From the NCBI GenBank assembly GCA_016711705.1, contig JADJSK010000001.1, positions 1,116,001 through 1,180,000 on the forward strand: 64,000 nt of DNA. Direction: 5' to 3'. This stretch comes from Candidatus Brachybacter algidus (GTDB lineage: Bacteria; Bacteroidota; Bacteroidia; Chitinophagales; Saprospiraceae). The notes below the pieces were generated by a model. The model was given only the letters and a program-made list of their open reading frames with translations, did no database searches and had not been told where the DNA came from. Within the stretch, counting starts at the first letter, position 1, and each line of letters opens with the position of its first letter. Shown here piece by piece: positions 63,350-64,000 of this stretch. Both the position numbers and the translations under genes were made by a program.

Positions 63350-64000
63350 ATGTCTAAATTATTAAACCTTGCAGTAAAAACCTATCTAAAATATGTGCAT
63401 CATTCGTTGCACAAGGCAGCGTCAACACCTATAGTTACACAAGAAAAAGTCTTTTCAAAATTACTCGCAAACTTCAAAAATACCAAATACGGAAAGCTTC
63501 ATAACATTCGGCAAGTAAATAATATTGCTACCTTCCAGAAGGCATTACCAGTGACCGGGTACGAAGAATTAAAACCGTACATCGAACGGATGATGAAAGG
63601 TGAAAACGATGTCCTTGTAGGCGGAAGTGTTCGTTTTTTTTCAAAATCATCAGGAACGACAAATGATAAAAGCAAATTCATACCGGTTCCTAGAGTAAAT
63701 CTTTTTAAAAACCACATCAAAAGCTCTTGGGATAGTCTCGCACTTTTCTACGATAAAAGACCGGACGCAGAACTTTTCAACAAGAAGTCCTTAGTTGTTT
63801 GTGGTTCCATTTCGCATTATGAACAAAATCCCAAAACCATTATAGGAGATATTTCTGCTATAATGACTAAAAACATGCCCAGCGTGGCAAGGTCCTTTTA
63901 TACTCCAGACTTTGAAACTGCAATGCTTCCAGATTGGGAAGAAAAGATTAAGCGGATTACAAAAATCACATTAGATCAGGATGTAGTGATGGTAGGTGGA
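63350..64000 (+). CDS. GH3 (auxin-responsive promoter-like) adenylate-forming protein, C-terminus beyond window
   Basis: From ATG at 63350 the frame is open to the window edge (217 codons). It reads LLNLAVKTYLKYVHHSLHKAA, KNTKYGKLHNI, the P-loop-like FFSKSSGTTNDKSKFIPV and GDISAIMTKNMPSVAR. This matches bacterial GH3-family acyl-adenylate enzymes, which in plants conjugate hormones to amino acids; bacterial substrates are mostly unknown. The SSGTT(N/S)xxxKxIP motif is the ATP site. Full members are about 500 aa, so more than half is missing here. Confidence 0.85.
   Translation, partial: MSKLLNLAVKTYLKYVHHSLHKAASTPIVTQEKVFSKLLANFKNTKYGKLHNIRQVNNIATFQKALPVTGYEELKPYIERMMKGENDVLVGGSVRFFSKSSGTTNDKSKFIPVPRVNLFKNHIKSSWDSLALFYDKRPDAELFNKKSLVVCGSISHYEQNPKTIIGDISAIMTKNMPSVARSFYTPDFETAMLPDWEEKIKRITKITLDQDVVMVGG

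Overview
The window reads as part of a Bacteroidota chromosome with low GC. The closest overall fit is the Saprospiria/Chitinophagia side of the phylum, but this is an inference from gene content. Supporting signs are two secreted proteins with type IX secretion (Por/T9SS type A) C-terminal tails, Bacteroidota-type promoters (TTG, about 16-23 bp, TAnnTTTG), TonB-domain pairs with a 'PEFPGG' motif, a ClpC of 844 aa, weak or absent Shine-Dalgarno sequences, and many intergenic arrays of degenerate 7-bp repeats. Two tRNAs are present (Arg-CCT, Lys-TTT); there is no rRNA or CRISPR.

Layout. 0-6 kb: a MORN-like lipoprotein cut by the window edge, a PpiD-like periplasmic foldase, and carB broken by one in-frame TAA. 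6-17 kb: tRNA-Arg with a possible integrase stub, a secreted CotH/P-domain protein, another T9SS cargo, then a glycan-related cluster: sodium:solute symporter, a 40-aa membrane microprotein and a PIG-L deacetylase in one coupled operon, with a divergent GH47 lipoprotein. 17-32 kb: a coiled-coil membrane pair, two POT peptide transporters, a GH13 amylase, two TonB-domain proteins, an A-type Fe-S carrier, clpC, a STAS protein, rnz and tRNA-Lys. 32-35.5 kb: a small membrane protein and an M14 peptidase. 35.7-43 kb: an accessory region with all genes on the plus strand, separated by long imperfect stem-loops that resemble integron attC sites. It holds a GIY-YIG nuclease, an AraC-led five-gene group, an alpha/beta hydrolase with a stop codon, a decayed toxin-antitoxin pair, a further toxin scrap and an intact toxin-antitoxin pair. 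No integron integrase is seen. 43-47 kb: mnmH-selD (selenium-modified tRNA), a VOC protein and dinB. 47-48.5 kb: a triplicated ~250-bp element in heptad repeats. 48.5-58 kb: an APC permease, an AsmA-like protein, a secreted protein with a disordered basic tail, DUF4197, a methyltransferase, a hydrolase, crcB and a GNAT enzyme. 58-63 kb: an IS3-like fragment in abnormal homopolymer-rich sequence, then rbfA, a fused oligopeptide ABC ATPase, a TrmH-type methylase and pyrG. The right edge holds the start of a GH3-family gene.

Sequence quality shapes the annotation. Eight otherwise intact genes (PIG-L, POT2, GIY-YIG, AraC, mnmH, selD, ABC ATPase, pyrG) are broken by frameshifts, nine in all. Each is repaired by adding one base to a run of the same base, and the repaired protein matches its family. 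This is the signature of homopolymer under-calling, so these are annotated here as single genes. The nonsense codons in carB and the 40-kb hydrolase are substitutions and need separate explanations.
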